Source: Bolinopsis microptera
Taxonomy: Eukaryota > Ctenophora > Tentaculata > Lobata > Bolinopsidae
Length of the DNA: 64,000 nucleotides
Direction of reading: 5' to 3'
Assembly (NCBI RefSeq): GCF_026151205.1
Contig: NC_087084.1
Coordinates: 14,276,235-14,340,234 of the forward strand
A program made the position numbers and the translations under genes. A model generated the notes under the pieces. That model saw nothing but the letters and a program-made list of their open reading frames with translations. It had not been told where the DNA came from and made no database searches. Positions 42,990 to 56,214 of this stretch are shown here, one piece after another (positions within the stretch are counted from its first letter, which is position 1; each line of letters opens with the position of its first letter).

Positions 42990-44818
42990 GCATCCGTTAA
43001 AGTTCCTAACATTAGTCAATAACGGAGGGGATCTGTGACGGTGGGAGTATGTGATTAACATTAGTCAATAACAGAGGGGATCTGTAACGTTGGGAGTATG
43101 TGATTAACATTAGTCAATAACGGAGGGGATCTGTAACGTTGGGAGTATGTGATTAACATTAGTCAATAACGGAGGGGATCTGTAACGTTGGGAGTATGTG
43201 ATTAACATTAGTCAATAACGGAGGGGATCTGTGACGGTGGGAGTATGTGATTAACATTAGTCAATAACAGAGGGGATCTGTGACGGTGGGAGTATGTGAT
43301 TAACATTAGTCAATAACAGAGGGGATCTGTGACGGTGGGAGTATGTGATTAACATTAGTTAATAACGGAGGGGATCTGTGACGGTGGGAGTATGTGATTA
43401 ACATTAGTCAATAACAGAGGGGATCTGTAACGGTGGGAGTATGTGATTAACATTAGTCAATAACAGAGGGGATCTGTGACGGTGGGAGTATGTGATTAAC
43501 ATTAGTCAATAACAGAGGGGATCTGTGACGGTAGGAGTATGTGATTAACATTAGTCAATAACGGAGGGGATCTGTGACGGTAGGAGTATGTGATTAACAT
43601 TAGTCAATAACAGAGGGGATCTGTGACGGTGGGAGTATGTGATTAACATTAGTCAATAACAGAGGGGATCTGTAACGTTGGGAGTATGTGATTAACATTA
43701 GTCAATAACAGAGGGGATCTGTGACGGTGGGAGTATGTGATTAACATTAGTCAATAACAGAGGGGATCTGTGACGGTGGGAGTATGTGATTAACATTAGT
43801 CAATAACAGAGGGGATCTGTGACGGTGGGAGTATGTGATTAACATTAGTCAATAACAGAGGGGATCTGTAACGTTGGGAGTATGTGATTAACATTAGTCA
43901 ATAACAGAGGGGATCTGTGACGTTGGGAGTATGTGATTAACATTAGTCAATAACAGAGGGGATCTGTGACGGTGGGAGTATGTGATTAACATTAGTCAAT
44001 AACAGAGGGGATCTGTGACGGTGGGAGTATGTGATTAACATTAGTCAATAACGGAGGGGATCTGTGACGTTGGGAGTATGTGATTAACATTAGTCAATAA
44101 CAGAGGGGATCTGTGACGGTGGGAGTATGTGATTAACATTAGTCAATAACAGAGGGGATCTGTGACGGTGGGAGTATGTGATTAACATTAGTCAATAGCG
44201 GAGGGATCTGTAACGGTGGGAGTATGTGATTAACATTAGTCAATAACAGAGGGGATCTGTGACGGTGGGAGTATGTGATTAACATTAGTCAATAACAGAG
44301 GGGATCTGTGACGGTGGGAGTATGAGATTAACATTAGTCAATAGCGGAGGGATCTGTAACGGTGGGAGTATGTGATTAACATTAGTCAATAACGGAGGGG
44401 ATCTGTGACGGTAGGAGTATGTGATTAACATTAGTCAATAACAGAGGGGATCTGTGACGGTGGGAGTATGTGATTAACATTAGTCAATAACGGAGGGGAT
44501 CTGTAACGGTGGGAGTATGTGATTAACATTAGTCAATAACAGAGGGGATCTGTGACGGTGGGAGTATGTGATTAACATTAGTCAATAACAGAGGGGATCT
44601 GTGACGGTGGGAGTATGTGATTAACATTAGTCAATAACAGAGGGGATCTGTGACGGTGGGAGTATGTGATTAACATTAGTCAATAACGGAGGGGATCTGT
44701 GACGGTGGGAGTATGTGATTAACATTAGTCAATAACAGAGGGGATCTGTGACGGTGGGAGTATGTGATTAACATTAGTCAATAACAGAGGGGATCTGTGA
44801 CGGTGGGAGTATGTGATT
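42990..44818. repeat. 49-bp satellite (about 37 copies)
   Basis: The unit begins gtgattaacattagtcaata and ends gacggtgggagtat. Variants (aacRgagg, gacggt/aacgtt) recur in blocks. The copies are highly similar, so the array is young or homogenised. No coding potential. Confidence 0.97.
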
Positions 44819-46840
44819 ATTGACGGTTCACGTGTCCAGTGGTAATATTATCATATCAATATTAATATTTGACGTAAGCACGCATACAGAAGTCCACTTT
44901 TACCAACATATCTGTAACGTACCTTAACGTAACTGTAACAAATTACTACACCCAACTCTACTACGACCAACAGGCAACGAGTGAACCAGGGTGGAATAGT
45001 AATACTTCCACGTTAAAAGAGCAACTTTATAATTCTACTTGCCAAACAGTAGGTATCTATTAAATAAGAACAACTTTGTAATAATTCTACCTGTTAATGC
45101 AGCTGCTCACCTCTCTACGTCACAGTCTGATACTAAGATTGTACTTCTCCCTGAGATCTGATATCAAAGCAACAAGCTCTCAGAAAGCACAATTATAGAG
45201 GAACTAATGACATAAGAGGTCGTTCAGAAGAAATGGAGTAGAACAGGTGCTTACCTTGGTTCTATAATGGCCCTATATTCAGCGGCTACCATCTGACGTG
45301 ATTTTAACATGCTTATAACAAACTTTCTAAAAATACAACCCGGTTCGTTTCAAGATTAACGATGGTAAGAGACAAATATTGTAGTAAAAAGTAATGAGCG
45401 TCTCATCTCTGGTAGTTCACCACATAGAAATCTAAAACTTCAATCCCATAAACCTATCAGAACATTTCAATGAAATGCAAGTTTTGTCTCTCGTGGACCA
45501 CCTGTTAAGAATAGAAACTTCTACACAACAGCGACAACACACAAATTACCTGCCGAGCTCTGACTACTATACTGTACTATTGATACTGCTCTGAGTAGTA
45601 TCAATAACAAAACACCCTTCAGTGCAAGCATCCAACATGATCAGTAGCACAAAGGTAGCCATGCTCTGCTACGCCCTATAAACCTATACTAGGTAGGCAT
45701 ACTCTGCTACGCCCTATACTAGGCCCTGTAGAGTGTAGCTCCACTAGGTCCTGTTCTTTAACAAAGCTACAAATAAACAAAATGTGGTTCCGAGACTCGG
45801 GTGTAAAAGAGGGTGGGTTACAAGTTAAGAGAACAAACCAGGGCGTCACCCTCACCCCTCGCCCCTCGCCCCCTCAGACCTCACCCACAGCTCCCTAGTC
45901 AGCTGTCACCTGCTGTTACCAGGGTACAGTGAAGTTGTGGAGCACAAATAGAATAGTTTATATAAGTGTTCCGGAGAGTAGTTGTACGCGGGAGATGATG
46001 CGTGCAGGGACAGGTGTTATCTTGTTCACAGGATAATGGTTCGGGGGAGATTGGTGGCCGGGAGAATTATCGGGTTAGTTCAGTGGGGGTCGGTGCAGCT
46101 GTTTGGTGGGTATAGGGTAGGCAACAGTAAACACTGACAAAGTGTTTTGATTGATCATTGAGATTTAGGGAAGGTTAGTAAAAAGATATGATGGAAAAGT
46201 AGTCATGATTTTAAATATTTAAATGCATACAAATTTTGTTAAAAGTAATAAAGCGACAAATATGTTGTTCGGTAAAAATTAGTAAAGTGAAATGAACTAA
46301 TGTTTTGTGTACAAAGATCAGACCTTTTCAATAATATGGAACTGTAAGTCAGTAAGTGCAGTGTGTAGAGCTATGAACCTTCAGAATCCATGCATGATCA
46401 CATAGTTCTTTAAAAAGGTCAAGAGCCGGGATACCAATTGGATTTATTTTCAGCCAAACGCAATTTTAAATGCTTTTAAGTGGTCAGTAGTCAGTGGAAA
46501 ACAAGGGCCGCTCAACTTAGCGTTGATTAGGTAGTCTTATCTTATTAAAATTTATTGTTAGAATCGATAGTGATCGTACGTGGTAACGTCTAAAACATTA
46601 AACTGGACACCACGACACCTCCAACATCTAAACAAAAACCATCGGAGCAGCTCATAATTACTTTTTGATCTCATCAAAGTACTCGAGCTCTGCCACCTGT
46701 TACTGACTGCTGATGATCCGGCGCAACTGTGAGTCTCAGTTATATTGACCCACTCTCCCAAACCAGGTTAACAGGGTGGGGGTGCCAACTGCCAAGTAGC
46801 TAAGTAGCTGTTAGTTGCTGCATATCGCTACATATCGCTA
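44819..46840. other. Intergenic, no supportable gene
   Basis: Non-coding sequence with a short duplication at 45660-45725 (gctctgctacgccctata type). A possible tiny minus-strand exon with a GTAAGC donor near 45252 cannot be supported alone. Confidence 0.4.
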
Positions 46841-47455
46841 CATTGTTAGGTGTCACCATGCTGGTAAGTCAAGTACGGTCACCGTGAATGTGTCCCTGAA
46901 ATACGTCATGACACGTGGTGTGACGTCATGACACGTGGTGTGACGTCATGACACGTGGTGTGACGTCATGACACGTGGTGTGACGTCATGACACGTGGTG
47001 TGACGTCATGACACGTGGTGTGACGTCATGACACGTGGTGTGACGTCATGACACGTGGTGTGACGTCATGACACGTGGTGTGACGTCATGACATGTGGTG
47101 TGACGTCATGACACGTGGTGTGACGTCATGACATGTGGTGTGACGTCATGACACGTGGTGTGACGTCATGACACGTGGTGTGACGTCATGACACGTGGTG
47201 TGACGTCATGACACGTGGTGTGACGTCATGACATGTGGTGTGACGTCATGACACGTGGTGTGACGTCATGACATGTGGTGTGACGTCATGACACGTGGTG
47301 TGACGTCATGACACGTGGTGTGACGTCATGACACGTGGTGTGACGTCATGACACGTGGTGTGACGTCATGACACGTGGTGTGACGTCATGACATTGTTAG
47401 GTGTCACCGTGCTGGTAAGTCAAGTACGGTCACCCTGAATGTGTCCCTGAAGTAC
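46841..47455. repeat. CRE/E-box 20-bp satellite, locus D, flanked by a 64-bp direct duplication
   Basis: About 24 units of GACACGTGGTGTGACGTCAT (46905-47391) lie exactly between two 64-bp copies of local DNA: 46841-46904 and 47392-47455. These start cattgttaggtgtcacc and end tgtccctgaaRtac, with three mismatches between copies. This is the clearest of the four loci. Confidence 0.96.
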
Positions 47456-48477
47456 TTTGAGTATTTCAGGTATAAGTTCTTATTGATAGAAGCTGGCTCA
47501 ATATTTATATTCGAGCTTTTCAACTGGAATTTAGACAAATTATTCATATTATGGAGCCAGGGTGTGAACTGGCTACACCTGGTTAAAACGCTTTTATCCC
47601 ATTACTTAAAACTCAATAAATGTAATAGTTTTGTAGTGTTGTATGTAATTGGTTTTAAAATATGCTCAGCGAAGGTTTAGCAAATCTTTATAATTAACAG
47701 CCATTCTTGCTGATGCAGCCGTGAATTGTCATTGAGTTCGATCGAGTTAAACATTTTTGTTGTTACTGGATAATAAAAACGCCATACCTTATCGGATATT
47801 ATTTGGCCGGACATTGCGTGAACGGACATAATTTTGAATGGACATTAAAATGAACGTTCGAAGGCGTTCAAAACCATTAAAAATCCGAAATATTTTCATC
47901 TGACTTCATAAAATAATTCACCATCTCACATTTTATCGTACTGTTCAGTGATTATCATGTATAATTATAACTTTACCGGTTCCTTCAGCTTAGCAAGAGG
48001 TAAACTAAATATTTAGTAAAATGGTTAATTTACCGTTTTTTAGTAGATCTCAATTAATTAAATTATCTAATGAGATTTATATCTCATAATATTAAATTGA
48101 TATAATTTCCGGAACGATTATCAAAAAATTAAATGGGATTGAAAAATTATGTTTCTATTCTAATTAAGGAATTTAAATTAATTGCAGGTGAAATATAAGA
48201 AGCTACGAATGGGGATAAGATGACTACCCTTAATGAATCAATTAATTTTCGTAAGTATAAATACTTGTGTTAGAAACCATAAACACATAATCCGTTCTAG
48301 TCTGTTTCTTAAAGAACTAAAAAGGTTTTCTCAGCTCTTTATATTCTGTTTTTGTGATTTAATTTGCATCGACTAGCTTTTAGCCAATTATATTTTTGAA
48401 CTTTTATAAACTTCAGATTGATACGTCATTTTGGAAACTAACCCTTATTCTGTAGGTACCACTTTCATCGCACCAAC
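47456..48477. other. Intergenic; upstream region of the 48478 gene
   Basis: AT-rich, no repeat of note. A possible acceptor (ttattctgtag, 48445-48455) just before the ATG suggests there may be an untranslated upstream exon. Confidence 0.35.
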
Positions 48478-49194
48478 ATGAACATGTCTTGCGAACTTGA
48501 CCAACTGAAAGCAACTCACGAAACGCTCAGATTGCAGAAGAGAGCTATCGACCGAGAAACCGAGGATACCAGAACCAAAACAATCGAAGAAAAACGAGTA
48601 GCTGAGGCTGAGATCGAGAAGCTACAGCTGGACCTGGAATCTCTAAAGGAGGAAACAGCAGCTTTAAGTGAGAAGAACAAGACCTTGGAAACCACCGTCA
48701 CCAGTCTTAAAGAGGAACATGCGCTGAAGAGGAAGAGACAAGAAGAGGATTACGACGTTCAGAGACGCTCCAAACAGAAGTAGCAGTTCCAAGAAGCCAA
48801 ACTGTGCACTAAGAAAGTGAACATTGAGAAGAAGTGTGATCCAGTGGAGGTACACAGACTCCAGATCCAGGAGCTTGAGAAGGAAGTGCAGAATAACACG
48901 AGTGAACGAGAGGAGGTCAAGGAGATATATAAAACTGAGATGAACAAAGTTGACAACATTCTTGCTAAATTAAAATTCCAAAAAAAGACTTGGGAGAAGA
49001 AAGTTCAGGCAGGAAGAGAACAGCTACTGAAACTGAACGCTAACTGTATCAATGTCAGGGAATCCTCTAGAAAGGAACTATTCGAGAAAGACCTGCTGCT
49101 TCAACGATTAGTTCTGGATACTGATAGGTGCCTGAAGTCTATCCCTGAACTAGAGGCGAGTATGGCAATTCTTGAGAAAATGGCCAAAGAATAG
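48478..49194 (+). CDS. Coiled-coil protein interrupted by one in-frame TAG
   Basis: One reading frame runs from ATG 48478 to TAG 49192-49194 (238 codons plus stop), broken only by an in-frame TAG at 48781-48783. Both sides are charged, heptad-rich coiled coil (EKRVAEAEIEKLQLDLESLK before, VHRLQIQELEKEVQNN after), so the stop splits one protein. The codon context is AAG TAG CAG TTC. It could be a nonsense mutation (from CAG), a sequencing error, or programmed read-through, since TAG CAR YY- resembles the known TMV-type read-through signal (the canonical last base is A or G). There is no intron and no recognised family. If the first stop is used the product is 101 aa. Confidence 0.6.
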
Positions 49195-51196
49195 ACGTTA
49201 TTTATTATATCGAAACAGTTGTTATTTAAAGATATAATGTAAATTTTATGAGCTAACAGGATTTACATTTTATGACATATTTTCAATAGTCTGTTTTATG
49301 TTTTACAGTTTCAGCTTTGGTCTTCACGATTATATATAATATATATTCAATTTTGTTGTGATCTATGTCCCTGATGATTGATTGATGATTCATTCATAAA
49401 ACTCCGAGTTAGATAAATACATTTGCTTTGTACAAAATAACAAATTATATGCATCAAAATCAAATTGTCCTTATTATCGGAGACAATTAAAATAATAATC
49501 AATAATTTGATGGGGTTAACTGGTACGATTCCACAATTCGTATCGTGCGACAGAATAATCTTAACATGACTAAACTGCAAGGAACATTGAGGAGGATAAG
49601 TGATCTGAGAAACTGATTGGAGTTTTGAATTATCGCGACTGACTAAGTGATAATTTTATTAATGTAGTGTTATAATTATTGATTACTATAGTGTCATAAT
49701 TACTGGTAACTTGTATGAGGTTGCCCGTTACTAAGCAACGCTTTGTACGGCACACAATCAGGGACTGGACTATATAAATATTAAACGTGACACGTATAGA
49801 GGGAGATTAGCGGATTAAAGAATAATTTGAATTAAACGTGGATGAGTTAGTGATAATTCCATTATTATTAGCAGCTTTCATAGCAGCTGGTAGCCACTGG
49901 AAGCTAGCAGTTGTTTAAGAGTTGGTAATCTGTTTAAAATAACTTCGCATGGTCTCATGGCCACGCGATTGTGACGTCATGACACGTGGTGTGATTGCAG
50001 ATTTTCCAGTTATTAAATAAAAACCGCCCATTTAATTTAAAGAGGTCATTTAGTTGGAAAATTTAACAGTCGGGTAATTACCAATTAACGAGCGGAGACA
50101 ACCTACCAATTATCTTTCCTTAGCTTTTGGGATATCATAATATTATGGTTATTAAATAGCATTAAACAGGATAAAAGTTGATAAATGTGCATTTAGGAAG
50201 GTTCGACAGAATCAATTATCTCGAGTCTCGACCTGACCACCTGTTTTCATTTAAAGATTCTACTTTAGGACGATTCGCTTGGTTGGCAAATAATTAGATA
50301 GTCACAAATAAAACTCTGATTTCGTTATCTTCTAAAACAATGCAGCGAGAAACTGATAAAAATATTTTTGAAATATGTTGAAAACTTTGAACATAAAACG
50401 TTTGGGAACACAGTTTTTCTAATAAATATGCGGACTAGTTATTGGAAACAACTCTTAGTTTAAAATTCAACTGAAAGTTTTACTACGGCGCATATCATAA
50501 GCTTAATGGTGATAATTCAAAGCAATAATAAAGTTCGTAGAAGCATTTCAACTGTTCTGAGCATTTTTTAACGAACGGATGTAATAATCGTCAAAATGGC
50601 TCAGTTTGCTGATATAGATAACTGATTACTGACTAAGCTTATTAAGATAACTCCGACAGTCAGAACTTCTTTAAGAAAATCTGTGAAGAAATGATTGTAC
50701 AATATAGGAAAAATACTGGCGAGTGTCCGACAAGATGATGAGTTAGCTTGGCAACCTTTAGAGCCCTTTTTAAAATCAAAATCTTAAAATAGCAGCTGGT
50801 TAAAAATGTTCCAAAACCAATGCACACCTTGTTTATTAGTTTCTTTATGCGGGTGAAATATTAAAATATCTATTCGGCATATTCTGATTCAATAAATGTC
50901 CATCACATGCGACAATTAAGATACATTACATTTTAAACAAGGGAAAATAATTTCAAACTGATCAAAATTAGGTCACTGTTTGAGTAATTAATCTTTTTTT
51001 TTAAATGACCCACGTCACATGATATTTTCAAATGTAAAGATTGTCAATCTCTTTCACCTTAACAACACTATCAATGTTTACTAGTTCTGCGCGCGCGTCA
51101 CCATGGTGACACAGAAACTGCGTCACCATGACGACACACTTTGGCAGTCAGTGACGTCATGTTGATGTAGGATGACGTCACGTGATGAAACACTTT
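49195..51196. other. Intergenic; single CRE/E-box satellite unit at 49973-49995
   Basis: AT-rich without a gene. At 49973-49995 stands one isolated copy of the 20-bp satellite unit (gacgtcatgacacgtggtgt), with gattg on both sides. Near 51100-51185, cgtcaccatg and gtgacgtca motifs cluster upstream of the peptide gene's 3' end. Confidence 0.5.
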
Positions 51197-51929
51197 TTAC
51201 TTTCTCCAGGCGTGATTTGACTTGATACCGTGTCCAACCAACTCTTCTTCGTCGCTCATAGAATCTGTCTCAGAACTGAAATAATTAAATTTATTTATTT
51301 TTAAATTTATTTATAGAACACAAGTTTTTTACGGTTGTTGGCGTCAATTGTGGAAAATGTCAGATAGTGGAATGGATTCAATATAAGCTGGTAAAATAAT
51401 CATCACTCAATTTTTGTGAAAAGTAGTCGAGGTCGTATAAAATTGTATCAAGCTAGATCACTCATTTTATAATGTGAATCAAGAACATTATTCAGAATAA
51501 ATGATTATTGAAATATAATTTTAATTGAAATAAGAACATTATTCAGGATTTCTTCAGTCTCACCTGTCTGCACTCCGTTTGTCTAAAGTCAGACCATGTC
51601 CAATATCTTCACTGTTATCCATCCTAAGACCATGTCCGATCTCCTCCGAGTCTTCAATACTGAAAAAAAAGGATATACTTTCAATTAATTATTTCACTTT
51701 TGTTTAAAATATATTTAAAATTATTTAACTTGTCTTTAAAATATTCTTACGATTACATAACTTTTCTATAAAATATACATACGATAATTAAATAATTACA
51801 TAATTACAAAATAACGTAATTTTTGTGTTAACTTACGATTACATAACTTCTGTTTAAAATATATTTACGTTCTGGTGAAAGTGGCGACGGCAAGGGTCAG
51901 AAGAATAAGCACGGAAGTAAGTTTGAACA
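51197..51929 (-). CDS. Small secreted peptide precursor with GHG repeats (three exons, about 78 aa), one frame break
   Basis: Exons: 51869-51929 (ATG at 51929), 51564-51659, 51197-51275 (TAA at 51197-51199). Exon 1 encodes MFKLTSVLIL, then LTLAVATFTR: a signal peptide, but the frame breaks once at about 51898-51900 (TGA in frame, one base missing). Exons 2 and 3 join cleanly and carry three related units, SEEIGHGLR, SEDIGHGLT..DKR and EEELVGHGIK, in an acidic background (SETDSMSDEEE). The protein ends NHAWRK. A signal peptide, repeated short motifs, acidic spacers and basic sites (LDKR) are the marks of a neuropeptide or other processed-peptide precursor. I do not recognise the family. The frame break may be an assembly error or a real mutation. 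Confidence 0.6.
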
Positions 51930-52189
51930 TTGTCGGAGGTTGAACTGAGTGTGGAACTTGAGCTAGATCTGTGGTATTGGGTTTAGGATTCGGAAATAAA
52001 ATTGCGATAAAATTGCAGAACCGACATGTTGAATACATTTAGCAAAATCTTAAATAATGTTAAATATCCTATTAAATTCAAGTATAAATGGTATCAGGTC
52101 TAGCCAATGTTAAAATTGGCTGACGATTTGTGGCGGAATTGTATTTTGCGTGTGGATCAATATTTCAATAACCGGAAATGAATCTTATA

Positions 52190-53930
52190 TTAAAAGGAGC
52201 GGTATCATAAAGAGTAGACATCGAAAACAAATAAACTAGACAACTGGTGAGTTGTCCCCCTATATTTATGAGTTATGAATAGATTGGTACTCAAATTTGT
52301 TGGCCGTTATCGAAATATTTCCATCAGTTTCGTTCGACAATATAATTTACTAAACTGATTAATAGCAATCTTTACCAATATTGCTCCTTTATAATATTTA
52401 CCAATGAACTTTGCATAACCAATCGATAATGCTATGGTAAATAAAACTCGTCGGCTCAAATCAAAACGGATTTCAATTACAATAGCGCAACAGATCACGC
52501 GATTGGACAACCAGGCACTAGATTTTCTGAAATAATGCATATTCCATTATAATTTATATCACATACAATAACATGCCACACACAATAGTGCCTAAATTCA
52601 TATATCTCTCGAACACATTATAAATGGATCAATGTATCATTGTATCAGCATTACAAAGACGAAGAACCCCAAACAAGCAGCTGGTTGTCGAATGTCGGCT
52701 ATTGCTATGGTTACGTACCTGTTGCTATGATTATTGCTATAAGTATAACACTGAAATATAAAAATTCGGTCATATAATGCAAGTAATTATAGTCATGCAG
52801 CTAAAATATTAATCTCCATATTATTCAGATAGACGTATATACAGATTACAGATAGACCTTATGTCTCGTTTACGTTGTGTTGGCGTTGCCGATTACAATG
52901 ATCTATTGACATATGATATTCACTAAAAACTTGACTTGAAAGAGATTAATCGAGTAAGGTTATTAAGTTATTAGTATCAGTAAAAGCATAGGTTTATATT
53001 AACTGCAGAGAAGGTCGGAATCGTTATTAAATTACAGCTGTTAAGTTATTAGGAAAGGCAAAGGTATAGGTTTATATTTCACTCTAGTGAGTTATAAGTA
53101 GCATGAAACAAAAAACAGACAACTGGTATTTTCCATAATTATGGTTATAAATAGAATTGTATAAATTGCCTTATCGAAATATTCCATCGTTTGTCGCAAT
53201 ATAATATATAAAGGATTTCACAGCAAAATTACAATTGCTGCTTTATAAATTACAATGAACTTTGCAATAACCACATCGATAATTATGAAATAAATCTCGC
53301 TCAATCAAGGATTTAATTACAATAAGCGCAAGATCACGCGATGGACAAATCAAGGACCTTTTCAGAAATAAGCATATCCATTAAAGTTCATCACATACAA
53401 AACAGAATAATGCCACACAATAGTCTTATTTATAATACTCTCGAACACATTATAAATGGACAATGTACATTGTATCAGCATTAAAACAAGAACCAACAAG
53501 CAGTGTTGTCCGATGTCGCTATTGCTATGGTTACAGTACCTTCTTACTATGGTTATCATAAGTATAATTCACTGAAAATAATATTACGAGATCATATATG
53601 CAAGTATAAGCATGCAGCTAAAATTATAATCTCCTCCATTATGTCAGATAGACGTATATACAGATTACAGATGACTTTGTCTCGTTTACTTGATGTGCGT
53701 TGCGATTACAAGATCTATTGACTATGATATTGCACTAAAAACTTGCTTGAAAGAGATGTAATCGCATGTAAGGTTATTATGTATTAGTATCAGTAAATGC
53801 ATAGGTTTATTAACTCAGAGAGGTCGAATCTATTAAATACAGCTGTTAAATATTAGCAAAGGCAAAGTATATGGTATTATATTTACTCTAGTAATAAATT
53901 TGAATCAAAACAAAGTTCTATATTTTAAAC
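52190..53930. repeat. Degenerate direct duplication of about 870 bp
   Basis: The segment about 52200-53065 recurs at about 53095-53930 in the same order. For example, agacgtatatacagattaca occurs at about 52832 and 53650, and ccatcg/ttgtcgcaatataat and tcacatacaa are shared. The copies differ mainly by one-base insertions and deletions rather than substitutions. No coding frame is present. Confidence 0.8.
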
Positions 53931-55321
53931 AGAATCTATTGATGAATTGTACGAATGTCAATAGTGATTGGATCAAATAAAGCAACCGTCTGCGTATGAA
54001 AATTCTGCAGATAAGCTGTAATTATCATTTAATCTTATGAATTAAGTACAATAATAACTCGAGGCTACAAAAATTAAGACCTTGCAGAAATAAAACCTAC
54101 CTACAAAGGTTCACGGATACCAAAACAGTAACATCATCAGTTAAGCTTAGATATTGGATAGGCATTGCTGTAAAGATTGGCAAACTTTCACAATAAAGAC
54201 AGATATTTCGTCCCCCTTCTTTCTTTAGCCAGACCTATCTTACATTTTACAAAATTCTCTTTTCAGCGAACAAAGATCCAAGCTGATACCAGAACACTAA
54301 TCACAGTTCAAGCTCATGAATAATTGATCAGGGGGATTGCGCCCTTGCTGTAAAGATTGACAAACTTTCACAATAAAAGCAGATATTTCGTCTCCACCTA
54401 TTATTTACAAAATGCGTTGTGTTATTCCTAATATGCATCTGAACAAGACAGGTCGGTGCAGATTGTGTTGGGAGTCTGCCTGATACAACCACCTTGGACA
54501 TCATATGTCACTGCATATTAAACTAGTCTAACATTTGGGAATATCATATTTGCAGATTTAAACTGCATCAACATTGGGACACATAATTCATGCATATTAA
54601 AAGCTTAACATTGGGGACATATACTCATGCATATTAAATAGCTTAATTTTGGGACAATATACTTCATGATAATTAATAGCTCAACATTTGGGGACATCAT
54701 ACTAGCATTTAACTAACTCGTTTGAGTGTTCTATGTTAAGTGATCTGGGATATAGGGATTTAGAGAACGCTAATAGTATGCTATTACTGGAACAGATAAA
54801 AATTTGCCGGATTGAAAAGATAAATAGACAAAGATAAATAGAGAAAGGAAGCAGACAATATAGATATTGGCTGCTACTCGCGGGGGTCTGGAAACCTATC
54901 ATGATACGACAGGTAATTTGTTTCTGGAGCTTTCAAATAACTTGTTTTAAACGTATTTACTCTTTAGTTAGGTGGAACTTCAAGACTAACTGTCTGAGCA
55001 AAACAATAAATACCATTTAATGATCGAGATTAAAATGATGAAATGCCAACACTAAAACTTTAGAATAGTGGTTACCTAAAAAAGGTGTGTCGGCCTCTCC
55101 TAAGGAGCTATTACAGTAATTAAGATCAGATTGCGTGCGGAGATCTGCCTAAAACCTCATTGAACCTCTCTTATGTGCCAGCTTTTAACGTTATTATCAT
55201 GTGTCATATATATTATATATGTGTCAAGATTTTAACTGCAGGCGAAAGATGGTAGCAAGTAAGAGTTAGGTGCAAGTAAAGTTTGATACATGTACAAAAT
55301 GAATACATAAGAAATGAAAGA
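53931..55321. repeat. Intergenic DNA with indel-rich short repeats
   Basis: A 55-bp segment (ttgctgtaaagattg, then caaactttcacaata) occurs near 54166 and 54346. A roughly 55-60-bp degenerate unit (agcttaacattggggacat) recurs four to five times at 54520-54715. No gene. Confidence 0.6.
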
Positions 55322-56214
55322 GCTGATGCAGATATTGATGCCTTTTGGATGCAGATAAGAAATTGATGCCGGATAGAGTTGGATGCAGATAAGAAATTGA
55401 TGCCGGATAGAGCTGGATGCAGATAAGAAATTGATGCCGGATAGAGCTGGATGCAGATAAGAAATTGATGCTGGATAGAGTTGGATGCAGATAAGAAATT
55501 GATGCCGGATAGAGTTGGATGCAGATAAGAAATTGATGCCGGATAGAGCTGGATGCAGATAAGAAATTGATGCTGGATAGAGTTGGATGCAGATAAGAAA
55601 TTGATGCCGGATAGAGTTGGATGCAGATAAGAAATTGATGCCGGATAGAGCTGGATGCAGATAAGAAATTGATGCTGGAAAGAGCTGGATGCAGATAAGA
55701 AATTGATGCCGGATAGAGTTGGATGCAGATAAGAAATTGATGCCGGATAGAGCTGGATGCAGATAAGAAATTGATGCCAGAAAGAGTTGGATGCAGATAA
55801 GAAATTGATACCGGAAAAAGTTGGATGCAGATAAGAAATTGATGCCGGATAGAGTTGGATGCAGATAAGAAATTGATACCGGAAAAAGTTGGATGCAGAT
55901 AAGAAATTGATGCCGGATAGAGCTGGATGCAGATAAGAAATTGATGCCAGAAAGAGTTGGATGTAGATAAGAAATTGATGCCGGATAGAGCTGGATGCAG
56001 ATAAGAAATTGATGCCAGAAAGAGTTGGATGCAGATAAGAAATTGATACCGGAAAAAGTTGGATGCAGATAAGAAATTGATGCCGGATAGAGTTGGATGC
56101 AGATAAGAAATTGATGCCGGAAAAAGTTGGATGCAGATAAGAAATTGATGCCGGATAGAGCTGGATGCAGATAAGAAATTGATGCCGGAAAAAGTTGGAC
56201 GCAGATAAGAAATG
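55322..56214. repeat. 34-bp minisatellite (about 26 copies)
   Basis: The unit starts ggatgcagataagaaattga and ends tgccggatagagYt. The minus strand has a 335-codon open frame across it (motif HQFLICIQL). Because 34 is not a multiple of 3, the frame rotates through all three phases of the unit, and openness follows from the unit lacking stops. Confidence 0.95.

Noticed and set aside
45230-45310. Small minus-strand exon (MVAAEYRAIIEP then GTAAGC)
   Set aside because: A 13-codon frame with a donor is too little evidence, and no partner exon was found.
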